Notes under the pieces: model-generated
What the model saw: only the letters and a program-made list of their open reading frames with translations
Told to the model about the DNA's origin: nothing
Databases searched by the model: none
DNA from: Zanthoxylum bungeanum
Lineage: Eukaryota; Streptophyta; Magnoliopsida; Sapindales; Rutaceae
Reading direction: 5' to 3'
Length of the DNA stretch: 64,000 bases
Assembly (NCBI GenBank): GCA_019454045.1
Contig: SKCR01007529.1
Location: 1 to 64,000 of the forward strand
In this document: one piece after another, positions 19,810 to 33,270 of the stretch
How positions within the stretch are numbered: the stretch's first letter is position 1
Layout of the letters: every line of letters starts with the position of its first letter
Program-made: the position numbers and the translations under genes

Positions 19810-22614
19810 TGTTGGGGTCTAAAAAGGGAGGCGCAGCGGAAGGAGCGCGGTTCGGGTGAAATCGTAATTTAAAATTTTTAAACTTACGAATAAATTATTT
19901 AATATCCAATATTAATAATTCATTCATATTTCACATGAACATATTTATTCGATATCATATAATGATATAAATAATGTTGAAATACAACGAAACTTTTACG
20001 AAAATGTTTTTCACAAAATAGCATAAAACGCGTTTCCGACCGAACCGACCAACCAACGCACATGGGGACTGCCCAGGTCAGCCCCTAAAATATTTGGACA
20101 ATACGTAGGCTGCCCGAACAGTGACCAGTTCGCTGTTTGGGCTGCCGTTATCCAGTAACGCTGTTTTCACCATTTTCGAGTATTTTCACTCCGAAATAGT
20201 TTCCGATAAATATTTTTCTTTGGAAATTAAAATAAACTAATTTATTCTAATTACTCAATAAATAAAAAAACTGAATTTTTATCAGAAAAATTAGATTTAT
20301 CATTAATTGCAATAAGACCTCAAAAGTTTGTAATTTAATCATTTAGTGTTAAATATGTCAATTACATATTTAATTGATTCAAAATCAATCCCAAAATAAT
20401 TTTTACAATTTTGCAACAAAACCAGAAACTTTTTCAGATTTGCGCAAACTGCCCAGTAATTTTCCAGAATTACGAAAACAGCCCAGAACTTTTATTAATT
20501 GCAATTTGGCCCAATTTGTTCAAAACACATTAAGATCAAATCTAATCAATCCCAAATTTGACGCACATGAAATATAAATCAAATTATAACATATATATGA
20601 AAAGCGCCAAAATTTGAGTGGGTTAAGAACCCTAATTTCATAAATTACTCAAATTGGGCAATTTACACTAAATTGATAAAATTCAACACTTTAATCAATC
20701 CAATACCACACCAATCAAGTCTCACCATCATGAAAAACTCAAGAACAATTTTAGGTCATTTATGAATGGCTAAGCAACTCTAGAATGGAAACATGATTAC
20801 TAATTAATCAAAAGAATGCTTAATAACCATTTATAAGCATACTTTGTTCATACACACATGCAACATCTTTCCAACAAGTTTACAACCATGTAATTACATA
20901 CATAAAAGAGTAGAGAAAATTCTAAGCATCACAAATTGAATCCTAGATACATGGAAACAATTTCTTAGTTGAAGAAAGTTAAGAAAAACTTACAAATTCC
21001 AAGCTTTGATTGAGTTTTTCCATTTTTCCTTCACTTTTATCTCAAACTTTTCTTTGTAAATATTTTAAAACTTGTGTAAGTGATGGAAAATGAAAAAAAA
21101 AATTGTTGTTAATTAATTTCCCTCATGGCCGAAATTGACAATAAATATAATAACAATTATTCATTTTTTTTTGTTCAATTTTCATTAGTCCACATTTTAG
21201 TTAATAAAGTTAACACTTTAACTTTAATAAAGTAAATCAAAATGTGTGCCAATGGTATCAAGCCATTTCCAACTTTAATAAAGCATAAATTATTACAAAG
21301 ATATTTGTAATATTAATTAATTAATTATTTAACAATTAAATAATTAAATAATAAATATAAATATCTCAAATATATGTATTATATTTACATTAAATATCTC
21401 AAATACATATATTAATGATATATGTTAAATATCACAATTTGATATTTAATTAATGTGTATTGAATAATATCAAATATTAAATACAAATACACATTAATTC
21501 AGGAATGACGATAAGGTCCCGATTGCATGTATTTTTCGTTTAACCGTTAAACGAGTTATAAATAATCAGTATTATTCATAACAGTTGCCCTAGTGCTCTA
21601 CGAGTATATTTCATTAGTGAGACTCTCTAGATTCAGGCATATCCGTCACGAAATCCAATTTCGTGTCCATAATTTACCCATCCGTAAATTATGACGACCA
21701 CGGATAAACTCACTGAATCATACAGGTCGAGGTCACTGCATACATATAATCCCTCCGTCACATGTATCCGAATTATCCCAGAGATATAGATGAAAACGTC
21801 AAATCTCTATAAGAATAATCTTGTCGACGTATCAATTAGAAATCTCTAAATAACATTTGGAACTCATTTCCGAAGTATACTATGGCCATAGATTTAACAG
21901 ATTGCTAATCATATAATGGACTATTTATGCCATGTACACAGGACTGACAGATCATATCTTGATACACACATGATATCATGGCCATGAGTCCACACCCAAC
22001 GAACATGCGGAGGTCTGATCTAAATAGATCGGTGACGTGACTGCCATCTAAGTGTGGATGATAACTCATATATCCACAGTGGTATCTCAAGTCAAATGAT
22101 CATTATGCTACTCAACCCGAGAAGATTCCTATTGACATTGGTGTACCATCTGTTAGGAAATCTTCGGTGAGTCGTTCAGTGTTTATCAAATAAACACCTA
22201 CACGTCTATACGAGTCTCCCAAGACTCATGGTTCATTGGGATAAACCATCGGACCAAGTCCGTTATACGACATGTACTAGTCTCAACGGATTTTACTAAC
22301 CGACCCGTGTCGGAAAATCTTGACCAGGAACGTAATTTAAGGATATACAACTTATAGTGACACTTCCCAATGTCAATTACAAACTATGTTGTAACTGCGC
22401 ACTACGTTGTAAATCCTGGGGTCTTTGTCTAATAGATATACATATCACTAAACTAAATTTAGTTTCAATCTAATCGAAATTAGATCGAATACGTATATAA
22501 AAGACAAGAGATGCTTCCATTAAATTAGTAATTTTATGAAAAAATGTATTTCTCGTATTAATGAATCAGACATAAATACGATTTGGATTGGAGCTCAGAG
22601 CACCAACCCTAACA
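19810..22614 (-). mobile_element. Element-3 3' LTR (minus), 2805 bp
   Basis: The ends are TGTTGGGGTCTA and CACCAACCCTAACA, the latter followed by a reversed polypurine tract TTCTCCCACTTGC. The left TSD TGTAG (19805-19809) matches TGTAG at 49949-49953. The second LTR starts at 29399 with the same TGTTGGGGTCTA. The LTR is AT-rich, non-coding and unrelated in detail to the copia-2 LTR, although it shares the minus-strand CAAGTGGGAGA tract next to the LTR. Confidence 0.9.
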
Positions 22615-22653
22615 ATTTCTCCCACTTGCTCTAATTCCAATCCATGGTATCAT
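22615..22653 (-). mobile_element. Element-3 polypurine tract and internal edge
   Basis: TTCTCCCACTTGC (22617-22629) is the reversed polypurine tract next to the LTR. The element is interrupted after ATCAT (22649-22653) by a solo LTR and resumes after the second ATCAT at 25458. Confidence 0.75.
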
Positions 22654-25457
22654 TGTGGGAACACAGGAATCTGGGCGACGCATGCTGTCCCGGGCTCGCG
22701 GCCTGGTCGGGAGTACGGAGTAGCCACGGGGGACTAAACCGGAGAATAATGGAGTCGCCACCCGGTGTGAACCGGGAAAATGAGATTTAAGGCCGCACTC
22801 ACCCCTCGCAAGGGAAGACCTCAAACCGTTGGGTTCAGAATGGTCCCTTACTCATGCCACTTGTGATGAAAGGATTTATGTAATAATTTAATTAGGCTTA
22901 AGTAGCACTTATTTCCAAGAGTATCATGCTTCTAAATTCACATGTACAAAATGAAATTTACACATACATTTCACATCTAAGATTGCATGCTTGAAAATAC
23001 CTCAAAGTAACATCGAACATACAACTTCATTTAGCATATCATGTTCACGGAAAACACAAGCATACATACTAACCATACAAGCATACATTTGAGCACTTTC
23101 CAAGTGATACGTGGAATTGTATCCCAAGTACAGACCGCACTACCGTCCATTCGGAATCGGCTACGGAATTTATGTCTGGGTTTCCATCCGATATACCACA
23201 AGAAATAATACTCCGAAGTCATCATGACATAGGTATATGAATCGTAATGCGTTAAATCAAGACTAAGGCAGATGACGCAACCAATGGAATAAACATGTTT
23301 TTCATTACGATGTGCACAAAGATAAGAATGACTATATGGGGTTTCATAAAAAATCACCTAAGACTACATGGCATGTGATGAATATGTCTCAGTTCAGTGT
23401 GTTCGCGTTCGTGTAGCGTTCGTAAACGCGTTCGAACGGTAAACAGAAGGTTCGCGTTCGTATGGCGTTTGATAACGCGTTCGAACGGAACCAGACCTGA
23501 TGCATGATAAGACTAAGAAAGTGCGTGTGCGTTCACGTAGCGTTCGAGAACGCGTTCGAACGGTAAACAGAAGGTTCGCGTTCGTGTAGCGTTTGAGAAC
23601 GCGTTCGAACGGAGCCAGACCTGATGCATGTAACACAAAGAATAAAGACAACAATGTCAAGCTCAGCATGTCCGATTGAACGTATCTTGCATTCAACCGA
23701 ACACACATCAATCGGCGCGGCAAAGCATCGTGGTAGAGGGCTTTAACCCCTCCCCGTAGGGGATCTTTCATTCCACTTACTAAGCCCATGCGCTCGATTG
23801 AATCATGCATACATAGAATTGAAAGCAATAATATCAAACTAGTATGCTCGATTGAACGTGTCTTGCATTCAACGGAACACACATCAACCGGCGCGGTGAA
23901 GCATCGTGGTAAAGGGCTTTAACCCTTCCCCATAGGGGATCTTTCATTCCACTTACTAAGCCCATGCGCTCGATTGAATCATGCATACATAAGCAACATG
24001 CAGAATTCGAGTGACGAAAAATAAATAATAAATCAAAGCAACATGAAACAAGAGAAGGTGCCGTTTACTCAAGTGGTACGTGGAGTTGTATCCTAAGTAC
24101 AGACCGCACTACCGTCCATTCGGATTCGGCTACGGAATTTACGTCTGGGTTTCCATCCTATATACCACGAGAGACGACACTCTTTTATTCATCCAATACC
24201 CACAACACACATCATACACAAACAAGATTCAACAAATAAGTAAAATACAATCAAAATAAATAACAAAAATCACATAAAGATGAGTGTGAAAAGTACCCTC
24301 AGGTCTAACCTTTTAAGCCGTCTCTCGGACTCGCGTTTCACGAAGATCGGAATGGGTAAAGCTCCGCAACTTTTCTGGTTCACTGGTTTGCCTTTTCCTT
24401 CGCTGTTTTGCCGCTCAAGCTACTGTTTCGACTCCGCTTTGCTGCTGTTTCCTTGTGGTTTTGCTGCCGTTTCCTCTGTATTTTCTGCTTACTGTTTCAG
24501 GTCTTGTTTTTGGTGTTTTAGGCTACTGTTTTTGACGTAGTTTACCATTGTTTTAAGGTGATTTTGGGCTGCTGTGTTTGGTATGATTTTCGGTGATGTG
24601 TGGAGGTTTATGGGGCTGATTTTCGGTGGTGATTAGGGGTTATTTTGGTGGTTGTAGGGGGTGTGAATGGCTACTGTATTTTCGGTGATGTGAGGGTAAG
24701 GATGAAGGGAATGATTTGCTATCTTTCTTGTGATTGGCGTGTGATGTCTTAAGGTTTCTTGCTGTGACTTGCGTGTGAGTAGTGTATGAGCTAGAGAAGT
24801 GCATGTCTTGGTGAGGGGTTGTTTATATAGAGAAGGGCTAGGGCTTCACCTTGTCTCACAAGGAAAGGATTTGGCATTAAAATGAGGATTTGATTTGGTG
24901 TTGAGCAAGGAAAGTCAAAGATTGAGAGGGGACAAATCTTGGCTAGATTAGGAAGTCAATATATTTAATTTGTTATGATTGATTTTAATTAGGCATGGCA
25001 TCTTTTAATTTAGTATGTGATTTGTTTAGTTAGGAAGTTAATATATTTGATTTATCTTCATTAGGTATGATTATATTTTATGTTTTATTTAATTGGTAAA
25101 TGGTTTAAATATTCTATTTAATATTTAATGTTTAATTTAATTAAATTGAGATGTGTTTTATGGGCTTTGGGGGCTAATTGGGCTGGGGTGCAAGGCTAGC
25201 AGCAAAACCAGAAATACCGACTCCGTTCGAACGCCCATTCGAACGCGGCACGAACGTCCGCAATCTGCCTGACGTTCGAACGAAGTAACGAACGCAGCAC
25301 TAACGAAGACAATGAACTTGTGAAATGAACTTGATGACGTACTTATTCTGAATTTCCCCTTCCGACCTCCGTTTCCCGCAATATCCTTAGCTAAAAAGGT
25401 AGTGCCTCCAACTGAGACTCATCATCGGGTTTCATATGCGAAAATGCAATGCCTAAA
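22654..25457 (-). mobile_element. Solo LTR of the Ty3-C family (minus), 2804 bp
   Basis: It starts TGTGGGAACACAGG and ends AATGCAATGCCTAAA, the reverse complement of the Ty3-C LTR ends (TGTAGGCATTGCATTTTT and CAGTTTCTGTGTCCTACA), with a perfect TSD ATCAT on both sides. The block with GGGCGACGCATGCTGT and CGGCCTGGT near 22670 matches 53190-53245 reversed. It is longer in places because of internal duplications, and the middle has diverged. Open frames at 22609-24540 (such as 23394-23882) come from GC-rich LTR repeats and are not supported as genes. Confidence 0.92.
23395..24180 (-). repeat. Duplicated segments inside the solo LTR
   Basis: Three duplications are visible. Units with ACGCGTTCGAACGGTAAACA and AAGGTTCGCGTTCGT repeat at about 23420-23500 and 23540-23620. 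A ~150-bp unit with CTTGCATTCAACCGAACACA and CATCGTGGTA.AGGGCTTTAA repeats at about 23670-23820 and 23852-24000. A block with GTACAGACCGCACTACCGTC occurs near 23130 and again near 24095. The last block is single in the Ty3-C LTRs. Confidence 0.8.
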
Positions 25458-25462
25458 ATCAT

Positions 25463-28400
25463 ATACACATCCTAATGTGTATCACATACTCATGGCCCTC
25501 AAGAACTCACCTAGCGCTCAAGAGGTAGGTAACAACAAGTAAGCCCGCTATGACATATTGAGTTTGTCCAACAAACACAATCATTTTCCTTAGCAAGCAC
25601 CATTCATATTTTTATAGAAACTAAGTTCTACAGAAATATGACTCAGATGCCATATCAAAATTGTGCTTCAGCTACTAAATTGTCTAAGTATTTATGGATC
25701 AAATCCAAAATACTTTGTAGACAACCGCAAACACAATACTAATAACAAACTTCTAATCTTCGAGGTCACTATGCAACTTCATAAGTCAATACTTCATAAG
25801 TTACAACTAACTCCACTCTTGTAGTGGAATCATCTGTGACACTCCCACTGCATCTTTTCTGACTCTTTATGAAGTAGACTGTCTAACGTCATAATTAGAC
25901 TCAAAACTAATCTAACCCTAATGGTTGCAGATTTATTCTCCATTAATTAGAAACTTGTTCTTAATATCTCAAAGATAATAAAGAACATGTTTCAAGACTC
26001 ATCTTATGGTCTAGAGGATATCAAAATAACTCGTAACAAATATGATTAAATTGATATCTCTAATCGCACTCAATATAGTATTCATTATGCCATCTTTCTA
26101 TGATGCATAAGGTTGATTAGACATTCTAATCAATATCTCTTTCGAAAAAAGGAATCATCATTTATGAAAGATGAATACTATACATAAGACACACACTAAC
26201 TGTCAAACAGTTATACTAACTGTCATACAGATAGTCTTGTTGCGTCCAGGAGCATCTCACAAGTCTCTTAGTTTTATATCTTATATAAAACTTTATATCA
26301 AATATAATAGAGACTACTCCCACTACTTTAAATGAGAAAATAAGACTGAGGTAAACCTTTTTACCTCATAAACATCCCATTATTACATTAATAATGACAA
26401 TGTCATTATGATGTAAAATACTAGAAAGAAATATGTACACTCCCACTAACCCTTCAATCCCATATATATTTTTTATACTTTGATAGAATCAGACAATCTG
26501 ACTAATATCAAAATTAGAAAACACAAATTTCCAGAAAGCTCATATGAGTCTACAATAGGATCTATAAGCTAATATACTAAATTGTAATATTAGCATAATA
26601 CAAACTCCAAGGCCATTCCAAAATGAATTCTTCAAACTAAGAACTCACAATGGATCTCTTATCTGAAGAAACCATTCAGAAACGCCACTTTGTATTCTTT
26701 AGCTAAAATGTACAATTTAATATCATTATTAACCATCAGATCCTAAATTGTTTAATCAGTGCGACTAGAGACAAGTTTCCTCGGAATCTACAATAGATTG
26801 CTGAGTATAACTTTTCTCACTGTTATACTATAAAGGTCAAACCTTTAATAAGCGCACTGTGCTTTTGCTGCGTAAACCATTTGTACATTTTATGAACGAT
26901 TCATAATAAAAGCTCAATCAAGTTCCAAACTTGATCGTAGTAAGCTATGAACAATCTTAGATATATGGTCTAATGCTAAATTCCGGAATCGATAACAAAT
27001 ATCGTTTCCACTATAAGTTATAGGATAATTTTCTTCGATAAGAAAACAACAAAATCATTAAAAATCAAATACTTTGCTAATGATTCTGACATCCTATAGC
27101 ACTTATATGGAAGTAATAAAATGGTATTTTCATCTTATTAAATATGTAGTTCCATTTACAGTTTATCATCTTATTTGACTTTAATAAGTCAAGTCTTTTC
27201 TACAATAGTTAACATCCAATGTTACACATTAAGTAATAAATAATTTTATTACTCGAGATCGTAGAAAAGATATTCTATCAAATAGAATACAATATTCTAT
27301 TAAATAAAATAAATGATAAACTTCTACTCGTACCTCCGAGGTGCAAGTAATATCAATTATACAATCATTATTCTAAAGATAGATTCAAATCTCAAACATT
27401 TCAAGATTCGAATTTTCTACTAATACATATCATATACGTAACTGTAGAAACTAATGGAACATTAATTAAAATGATGAATTAGTGTTACTGGAGCATAACC
27501 CCAAGAGTATTGAAACTAATTCGGTAACTCTCAATATCAAACGAATCAAATCATATAAGATTCAATTTCTTCCATCAATCAATTCCATCAATATGGAATC
27601 GTGGAAGAATAATATTGATGTAAGAATTATATTCTTCGAATAACCTTAGAACTAATTGCCATAAATTCATATGTTTGATCGTATCAAACATCTTTGAACA
27701 ATTCAAAGATTCACGATGAATTTTAAAGATACAATTTTCAAAACTTTTAGATCGAATATTTTTGAACAAGTCAAAATATTCTATCTGCGTTTCATCAAAA
27801 CACGTACTAAGTCACGACAGTAAAGAAAACTACCTTAAGCAATTTTCAATTCATTAAATTACATACATCCAATGTATCAATTTAATAAATTTTCTCTGGT
27901 CTAATAACAGTCATTGGTTAAATGAGATTTAGTCACTTTCTCGAATACAATATTCGTTAAATGAATAAGGATATGTAGAGTGATCTCATATTAGACCATC
28001 CTTCACCATATGGAATAAGCATCCAATACTTAAGTGATAAAATCTCATAAAATAATGTTCTAAGTTATTTACTTAACCGAATATTTTTCTTAATGTTTAT
28101 CTATTCGTTAATAACACGACTACTAGTGGTTTTTAAATATGTAACAACTGTTTACAAAGAACCAGTAACTATCAAATAGTCGCAAGTTCTGATATCAAAT
28201 ATCGAAGCAATCATTCAACTATATTTTAAATAACTAGACGGGAGATCTGATATCCAATATCTACAGTTGTCGTATTATGAAAATCAATATTTTCTATACA
28301 CAACTATATGCATATTCTTTCTTTAGCTTTATTATTTACTTTCAAATTATTTACAACATTGGAAAATAATCGAAAAACAAATAGTGTCTGACATATGACC

Positions 28401-29382
28401 TCTGAATGTCACTAAAGCCAGAAAACGTCATTATTAGATAAACAAATACCTAATGAGGTTTTCTTAATGCCAGTGAAGAATCTCGAGACGTGAACCAATT
28501 CATGTCAATCTTTACTGCATAAGAAACTATTATGTCTAGAAGGATTATATCAATATCTATTCTTATCTAGAAACCATTCTAGAAATCTGCAACCATAATT
28601 AAAGTCAGAAAACATATATATAATATGATGCAGTGAATAAAAGTTTAATTCTATCAAACAAATAGAATAAGGAACAACATGAGTGACAATTTACATAATA
28701 TTACACACCACATAAGTTAAGGATTTTTAACTTAGCAGTGCCTCCCACTACTTTACGTAATACCGTAATCCCCAACGGAAATGAGAATTCAATAATTAAA
28801 TTGAATTCCATAATGGGAAGTGGACCCCATGAATATATTTCGACTCACACAGCTTTGGCACGTTCTCGCCTACGTATATTCATTAGATAGACAACTCATT
28901 GTCAATCACACTCAATGTGACTCCTAGGTTCGGTTCTGATCGTTTCTCGTTATGACAGCTTTGGCACGTTCACAAGGAGGCGTATCAAGGTTAAACTTGT
29001 CAATGACAAACTCAAGCTACCGATGTAGTCTTGACAGCTTTGGCACGTTCAGGATTTCCATTTTCACTTGAATTTGTCTCTTATCAAATAAGTTCTACCG
29101 GCGCAAATGAACTACCTTCAACTATAACTGCACAGCTTTGGCACGTTACAACCATAGCATCATGAAAACATTTACATCCGTATTGACAAGGCGAACGAAG
29201 AAACAAGTATTCCTAATACTAGTCACTTTCTTAAAACCTTATTTAAATCGGGGATTTTCCAACAAAAGATGCTTTTACTTTATTTAATCAAATTAAATAA
29301 ACACATGCATGTATAAATTAATGATTAAACTAAACATTGAATTTTAAAGGGCTATTCATATCGGGCGTCCAGGATCAGACTC
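25463..29382 (-). mobile_element. Element-3 internal region, no recognisable pol
   Basis: The 3.9 kb between the solo LTR and the primer-binding site is strongly AT-rich and has no frame longer than about 64 codons on either strand. I could not recognise reverse transcriptase, integrase or gag motifs in it. Either the coding part is decayed beyond reading by eye or element-3 is a large non-autonomous (LARD-like) derivative. The end near the primer-binding site carries the leader repeats at 28850-29147. Confidence 0.6.
28850..29147 (-). repeat. Four copies of CAGCTTTGGCACGTT in the element-3 leader
   Basis: Exact 15-mers stand at 28850-28864, 28956-28970, 29035-29049 and 29133-29147 (spacing 106, 79 and 98 bp) in otherwise non-repetitive sequence, upstream of gag in element orientation. 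On the coding strand the unit is AACGTGCCAAAGCTG. Copia-4 has a similar series in the same place. Confidence 0.9.
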
Positions 29383-29394
29383 GCTCTGATACCA
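29383..29394 (-). other. Primer-binding site of element-3 (tRNA-iMet type)
   Basis: GCTCTGATACCA is the reverse complement of TGGTATCAGAGC, the usual initiator-Met tRNA site of plant copia and many Ty3 elements. It lies four bases from the LTR end at 29399. Confidence 0.88.
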
Positions 29395-29398
29395 TTTT

Positions 29399-31703
29399 TG
29401 TTGGGGTCTAAATAGGGAGGCGCAGCGGAATGAGCGCATTCGGGTGAAATCGTAGTTTAAAATTTTTAAACTTACGAATAAATTATTTAATATCCAATAT
29501 TAATAATTCATTCATATTTCATATGAACATATTTATTCGATATCATATAACGATATAAATAATGTTGAAATACACGAAACCTTTATGAAAACGTTTTTCA
29601 CAAAATAGCATAAAACACGTTTCCGACCGAACCGACCAACCAATGCTCATAGGGACTGTCCAGGTCAGCCCCTAAAATATTGGACAATACGTAGGCTGCC
29701 CGAACAGTGACCAGTTCACTGTTTGGGCTGCCGTTATCCAGTAACGCAGTTTTTCACAATTTTCGCGTATTTTCACTCCGAAATAATTTCCGATAAATAT
29801 TTTTATTTTGAAATTAAAATAAACTAATTTATTATAATTACTCAATAAATAAAAAACTGAATTTTTATCAGAAAAATCAGATTTATCATTAATTGCAATA
29901 AGACCTCAAAAGTTTGTAATTTAATCATTTAGTTTTAAATATGTCAATTACATATTTAATTGATTCAAAATCAATCCCAAAATAATTTTTACAATTTTGC
30001 AACAAAACCAGAAGCTTTTTAAGATTTGCGCAAAATGCCCAGTAATTTTCCAGAATTACGAAAACAGCCCAGAACTTTTATTAATTGCAATTTGGCCCAA
30101 TTTGTTCAAGACATATCAAGATCAAATCCAATCAATCCCAAATTTGACGCACATCAAATATACATCAAATTATAACATATATATGAAAAGCGCCAAAATT
30201 TGAGTGGGTTAAGAACCCTAATTTCATAAATTACTCAAATTGGGCAATTTACACTAAATTGATAAAATTCAACACTTTAATCAATCCAATACCACACCAA
30301 TCAAGTCTCACCATCATGAAACAACTCAAGAACAATTCTAGGTCATTTATGAATAGCTAAGCAACTCTAGAATGGCAACATCATTACTAATTAATCAAAA
30401 GAATGCTTAATAACCATTTATAAGCATACTTTGTTCATACACACCAGCAACATCTTTCCAACAAGTTTACAACCATGTAATTACATACATAAAAGAGTAG
30501 AGAAAATTCTAAGCATCACAAATTGAAGCCTAGATACATGGAAACAATTTCTTAGTTGAAGAAAGTTAAGAAAAACTTACAAATTCCAAGCTTTGATTGA
30601 GTTTTTCCATTTTTCCTTCACTTTTCTCTCAAACTTTTCTTTGTAAATATTTGTAAAACTTGTGTAAGTGATGGAAAATGAAAAAACAAAATAATTTTGT
30701 TAATTAATTTCCCCCATGTCTGAAATTGACAATAAAAATAATAACAATTATTGGTTTTTTTGTTCAATTTTCATTAGTCCACATTTTAGTTAATAAAGTT
30801 AACACTTTAACTATAATAAAGTAAATCAGAATGTGTGCCAATGGTATCAAGCCATTTCCAACTTTAATAAATCATAAATCATTACAAAGATATTTGTAAT
30901 ATTAATTAATTAATATTTAACAATTAAATAATTAAATAACAAATATAAATATCTCAAATATATGTATTATATTTACATTAAATATCTCAAATACTATTTT
31001 AATGATATATGTTAAATATCACAATTTGATATTTAATTAATGTGTATTGAATAATATCAAATATTAAATACAAATACACATTAATTCAGGAATGACGATA
31101 AGGTCCCGATTGCATGTATTTTTCGTTTAACCGTTAAACGAGTTATAAATAATCAGTATTATTCATAACAGTTGCCTAGTGCTCTACGAGTATATTTTAT
31201 TAGTGAGACTCTCTAGATTCAGACATATCCGTCACGAAATCCAATTTTGTGTCCATAATTTACCCATCCGTAAATTATGATGACCACAGATAAACTCGCC
31301 AAATCATACAGGTCGAGGTCACTGCATACGTATAATCCCTCCGTCACAGGTATCCGAATTTTCCCAGAGATATAGATGAAAATGTCAAATCTCTATAAGA
31401 ATAATCTCGTCGACGTATCAATTAGCAATCTCTAAATAATATTTGGAACTCATTTCCGAAGTATACTAGGGGCATAGATTTAACAGATTGCTAAACATAT
31501 AATGGACTACCTATGCCCTGTACACAGGACTGACAGATCATATCTTGATACACACAGGATATCATGGGCATGAGTCCACACCCAACGAACAGGCGGAGGT
31601 CTGATCCAAATAGATCGGTGACGTGACTGACATCTAAGTGTGGAGGATAACTCATATATCCACAATGATATCTCAATTCAAAGGATCACTATGCTACTCA
31701 ACC
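29399..31703 (-). mobile_element. Element-3 5' LTR, left portion
   Basis: It starts TGTTGGGGTCTAAATAGGG and follows the 3' LTR closely (equivalent to about 19810-22117). At about 31703 (after ATGCTACTCAACC) it breaks into hAT-derived sequence. Its last ~420 bp (31284-31703) are repeated at 49023-49441, where the LTR is completed. Confidence 0.88.
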
Positions 31704-31707
31704 TGAG

Positions 31708-31801
31708 CCTTAACTTCTTTTCTCTGTGATTGTGAACCGACACTAGGGCCGCTCTCTTGGGTTTGCATATTTGACATTATGTTCTCAGATGAGCTTGCCA
31801 T
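31708..31801 (-). pseudogene. hAT transposase N-terminal fragment, copy a
   Basis: From ATG 31801 on the minus strand one reads MASSSENIMSNMQTQESGPS then VGSQSQRKEVKA, a typical Ser/Gln-rich leader before the BED zinc finger of hAT transposases. It is cut at the junction with the element-3 LTR. The AT-rich sequence to its right (31802-32045), with tandem AATTGAGA words, is the element's promoter region and is repeated at 32984-33240. Confidence 0.65.
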
Positions 31802-32045
31802 TTTTTGTTTAAGAAATAAGTAAGAAGAATAAGAAAATTGATTAATTGAGAATGATAATAACTAATTGAGATTGAGAATAAGAGAATTGTAAGAATTGAG
31901 AGAGTTGAGAAATTGGTGTGTTGAAATAATGAAAAATGACCCATATTTATAGAATTTTAGAATTTTTTTTATACCAAAAATGCCCCTAAATATAACCGTT
32001 TTATTACCGTTATTAGGGGTATAATAGGAATTATATAATATTACA

Positions 32046-32390
32046 ATTTTGGCTCCCTGCCGCTTAAACCCAACGGCTACTAGCCGTTGGGGACACCCCA
32101 ATGGCTAGTAGCCGTTGGAGGGTTCCTGTTGGAACCCGGTTGGAACCGTTCGGTTCCGGTTCCAGCGGTTCCGACCGGTTTGCGTTACACCCAACGACTA
32201 CTAGTAGCGTTGGAGGGTTCCTGTTGGAACCCAACAGTTCCAACAGGAACCCTACGGTTCCGGTTGGAACCGTTCGGTTCCGGTTGGAACCGTTCGGTTC
32301 CGACCGGTTTGCGTTGCGGTGGAACCCCAACCGAACCGGTCAATCACGGTTCCGGTTCCGGTGAACCGTGGCCGGGTCTAATTATCAGTT
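32046..32390. repeat. GC-rich subterminal repeat block of a hAT element
   Basis: Repeated words GGTTGGAACCGTTCGGTTCC, CCGGTTTGCGTT and CCAACGGCTA.TAGCCGTTGG (inverted) fill the block. Such GGTTC/GAACC-rich subterminal arrays occur at ends of hAT elements. The block is open in three frames (about 80-100 codons each), an effect of its repeated composition, not a sign of coding. Confidence 0.6.
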
Positions 32391-32393
32391 GAT

Positions 32394-32983
32394 CATTCAG
32401 CTCTGGTTCCGCTTGCACTTGTTGTTGCAGATGCATTATTGAACAAGTCTTCAAAATCATCGGGGGTATCTTCTTGTTGTCTCAGATCAGCTCGAGTTCA
32501 ATCATCCACACAAGCTGTTGCTTCTAGAGTGCTTGGATGTAATGAAGATCGTCTAGCTCCAATATATTGCCTCCCAATCATCCACACAAGTTGAATTCCA
32601 ACGTGTTGGAACATCTCTTGAAAATTTAATCAGTTTAATACCATTTATTTTACAAAACTTGGCCTATTCTCTCCTAACTTGAGAATATGACCAAATACAA
32701 TTAATGCCGTCTTAATAGGATCAATGAAAGGTGATAATAATTTCAGACCATCTTGAACAATAAGTTAAGGACATGACATGTGCAACGAATATGAAAAAAA
32801 CCGACCCCCCCTAAATTTGGTTGACATATTTCTTTTAAATCATTGATGGATGCAGTATTTGCAGATGCATTATCAAAACATCCGAGGAACGAGCCTTAAC
32901 TTCTTCTCTGTGATTGTGAACCGACACTAGGGTCGCTTCTTGGGTTGGCATATTTGACATATGTTCTCAGATGAGCTTGCCAT
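32394..32983 (-). pseudogene. hAT transposase remnant, copy b (internally deleted)
   Basis: The minus strand begins MASSSENI at 32983, reaches KEVKARSSDV, and then jumps into the catalytic region: DNASANTASINDLKEICQP, FHIRCTCHVLNLIVQDGLKL and LSPFIDPIKT, characteristic of hAT transposases. The C-terminal end PDDFEDLFNNASATTSASGT precedes a TGA near 32394. Stops, frameshifts and a deleted middle make it non-functional. Copies a and b lie in the same orientation, suggesting two neighbouring or tandemly duplicated elements. Confidence 0.75.
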
Positions 32984-33270
32984 TTTTGTTTAAGAAATAA
33001 GTAAGAAGAATAAGAAAATTGACTAATTGAGAATGATAATAACTAATTGAGATTGAAAATAAGAGAATTGTAAGAATTGAGAGAGTTGAGAAATTGGTGT
33101 GTTGAATTAATGAAAAATGACCCATATTTATAGAATTTTAGAATCTTTTTGATACCGAAAATGCCCCTAATATAACCGTTTTATTACCGTTATTAGGAGT
33201 ATAATAGGAATTATATAATATTACAATTTATTTTTTTTAATGTCCAACGGCCATTTTTTTTTTAATTAAG

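Noticed and set aside
23395..24000. Regular repeats that might suggest a CRISPR-like or satellite array.
   Set aside because: Only two copies of each of a few long units, inside a solo LTR; they are simple internal duplications.
32087..32392. Open frames of 80-100 codons on both strands in the GC-rich block.
   Set aside because: The block is made of inverted and direct GGTTC/GAACC repeats of a hAT end, so open frames follow from composition.
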